Assembly (NCBI GenBank): GCA_965221765.1
Contig: OZ244911.1
Location: 806,001-870,000 of the forward strand
Source: Bin25 sp965221765
GTDB taxonomy: Bacteria > Bacteroidota > Bacteroidia > Flavobacteriales > Flavobacteriaceae
DNA: 64,000 nucleotides
Direction: 5' to 3'
The notes beneath the pieces are model-generated. The model was not told where the DNA came from and did not search any database. It saw only the letters and a program-made list of their open reading frames with translations. The number at the start of each line of letters is the position of its first letter. Position 1 is the stretch's first letter. A program made the position numbers and the translations under genes. Below are positions 62,611 through 64,000 of this stretch, in pieces.

Positions 62611-64000
62611 ATGAAAGCGGCCTTTAAACTGTTATTATTCGCAGTCTTTATATATTCATGTCAAGATGATTTTTTGGATGAAGATCTCGATAAGATAATA
62701 ATCTCGAATAATTATTATACTACGGTAGAAGAAGCCCAGAGCGCGGTTATAGGTCTTTATTCTCAATTAGCTAAGGATGGTCTTTATGGATTGTATTTAA
62801 GTATGTGTAGTGATTTGGGAACAGACATTGCCTATTTTACTCAGAATACAAACACCATTTTTTCGTATGCTAATTATCTAACCACTAGCTCTGTAGGAAA
62901 TCTAATCGCTACATGGAGTCAAGCCTATAGAACAATTTACGCAAGTAACTTATTAATCGAAAGGTTGCCTGAAAATGCGATTTTCAGTCAAGATCTTCAG
63001 GACGGATTTATTGCTGAAGCAAGATTTATTCGAGCTTTAGCGTATTTTGTTTTGGTCCGTATTTATGGAGATGTTCCATTGGTTGAAAAACCACAAACGC
63101 TGTCTGATAATTTATTTGTGCCAAGAACATCCCAGTCCGAGGTTTATCAGTTTATCATTGATGATTTAAATTTTGCAAAAGAGCATCTCAAATGGTTGAG
63201 TGAAATTCCTCAAAGTGGTGGTCGTGCAAGTAAAAACGCGGTTCTAGGTGTTCTCACGCGTGTGTACATCACCATGGCAGGCCATCCAGTACAAGACACT
63301 TCCAAGTGGGAATTAGCAGCCAGCACTGCCAAAGAACTGATTGACATCAACTATCATGATTTACTACCAAACTATGGGCAAATTTTTATTAATTTGAGGG
63401 ATGATATTTATGATTTTAGAGAAAGTATATGGGAAATTGCATATACAGAAGGAGAGTTAGGACATCGAATCGGGTCGTTTAATGGCATTAGTTCGGCAAG
63501 AGGACCCAATGGAGAACCTGGTAGCGATGTTGGTGGTGGAAGCGCGTTTGTAAAATCAACAGTGAATTTACGAAAATTATATGGTGAAGATGGAATGGGA
63601 TATGATCCTAGCATTACGGATTTCAGATATTTTTGGAATTGTATTCCTTACAAACTTGATGGAACAGGGAACCCTATGCTGAATTCAAACGGTACCTTGA
63701 GAGTTTCAAACGAATTTGTTTTGGTATCCTACAGAAAAGAAATGAGTTTTGGGGCTTATACAGCCAATGAAACGGGTGTGAATGCTCTTGCACTCCGATA
63801 TGCAGATATCCTTCTGATGTATGCTGAAGCCGAAAATGAGTTACGTGGGATGCAACGAGATCCTTTGGCTAATGAGTTTTTAAAGCAAATTAGACAGCGT
63901 GCCTTCAGAAGTTTTAGCGATATGGGTGTAATGACTCAATTAGATGATGTCGAAATTGAAGGGATTAACTATAACTTTGATTATTCTTCATTATCTCAGG
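62611..64000 (+). CDS. susD: SusD/RagB-type surface glycan-binding lipoprotein (partial)
   Basis: The first ~463 residues; the gene runs off the window. It starts with ATG at 62611, six bases after the susC stop. Lipobox FIYSC (Cys18 region) anchors it; SusD marks are EEAQSAVIGLYSQLA, AYRTIYASNLLIERL, FIAEARFIRALAYFVLVRIYGDVPLVE (helical TPR region) and ALRYADILLMYAEAENEL. It forms the lid of the SusC transporter and binds the target glycan at the cell surface. No in-frame stop is seen to base 64000. Confidence 0.95.
   Translation, partial: MKAAFKLLLFAVFIYSCQDDFLDEDLDKIIISNNYYTTVEEAQSAVIGLYSQLAKDGLYGLYLSMCSDLGTDIAYFTQNTNTIFSYANYLTTSSVGNLIATWSQAYRTIYASNLLIERLPENAIFSQDLQDGFIAEARFIRALAYFVLVRIYGDVPLVEKPQTLSDNLFVPRTSQSEVYQFIIDDLNFAKEHLKWLSEIPQSGGRASKNAVLGVLTRVYITMAGHPVQDTSKWELAASTAKELIDINYHDLLPNYGQIFINLRDDIYDFRESIWEIAYTEGELGHRIGSFNGISSARGPNGEPGSDVGGGSAFVKSTVNLRKLYGEDGMGYDPSITDFRYFWNCIPYKLDGTGNPMLNSNGTLRVSNEFVLVSYRKEMSFGAYTANETGVNALALRYADILLMYAEAENELRGMQRDPLANEFLKQIRQRAFRSFSDMGVMTQLDDVEIEGINYNFDYSSLSQ

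Noticed and set aside
1..64000. CRISPR arrays, rRNA, tRNA or riboswitches
   Set aside because: No regularly spaced repeats, no cloverleaf-like sequences and no conserved rRNA stretches were seen by eye; a covariance search would be needed to exclude small RNAs.

Overview
The window looks like a chromosome segment of a free-living or host-associated marine member of the Bacteroidota. The evidence is low GC, a SusC/SusD pair, CarboxypepD_reg-type TonB receptors, the DUF2480 - DUF59 - SufE block, a fused OtsA-OtsB enzyme and many formylglycine sulfatases. No rRNA, tRNA or CRISPR array was seen.

Layout. Bases 1-20.8 kb mix core genes (cvpA, pheS, a DusB-type tRNA-dihydrouridine synthase, lepA) with a trehalose pair (GH15 enzyme divergent from otsAB). 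The same stretch holds defence-type genes: a PLD-nuclease/helicase/DUF3427 protein and an OLD-like ATPase plus DUF4276 pair. It also holds clear decay: a ruined hipB-hipA locus containing a ~126 bp MITE-like repeat, and an AAA/DUF4143 gene with two in-frame stops. Bases 20.8-24 kb carry a second copy of the repeat, an exported five-bladed-propeller glycosidase and another broken ATPase.

Bases 24.1-33.2 kb are the most interesting part. Eight tightly packed minus-strand genes, plus one divergent gene, encode a CBM9-like protein, a PQQ-type sugar dehydrogenase fused to cytochrome c, a COG3964-type amidohydrolase, a BASS-family transporter, an RraA-type aldolase, two RidA-type imine hydrolases, a SelA-like PLP enzyme and an SMP-30 lactonase. 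Every soluble member has a Sec- or Tat-type export signal. Read in order, they could oxidise an (N-acetyl)hexosamine to an aldonate, deacetylate it, eliminate ammonia and cleave the keto-acid product, all outside the cytoplasm. The chemistry is inferred from families; the substrate is not proven.

Bases 33.3-40.8 kb contain a degraded IS5-type element with intact ends and a 6 bp target duplication placed exactly at the stop of an intact hipA. They also contain a lipoprotein hydrolase with three tandem repeats, a glycosyltransferase and an Fe-S assembly block. Bases 40.9-64 kb are a polysaccharide-utilisation locus: five sulfatases, an EF-hand protein, a PL8 (chondroitinase-type) lyase, GH97, GH29 fucosidase, GH88 unsaturated glucuronyl hydrolase and SusC/SusD (SusD cut by the window end). 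The set fits a sulfated, fucose-bearing glycosaminoglycan, such as fucosylated chondroitin sulfate. Its amino sugar could feed the exported oxidative pathway upstream. A pair of GTWACAA half-sites spaced exactly 22 bp lies about 100-115 bp before both the EF-hand/sulfatase genes and susC, suggesting a shared regulator that is not in this window.
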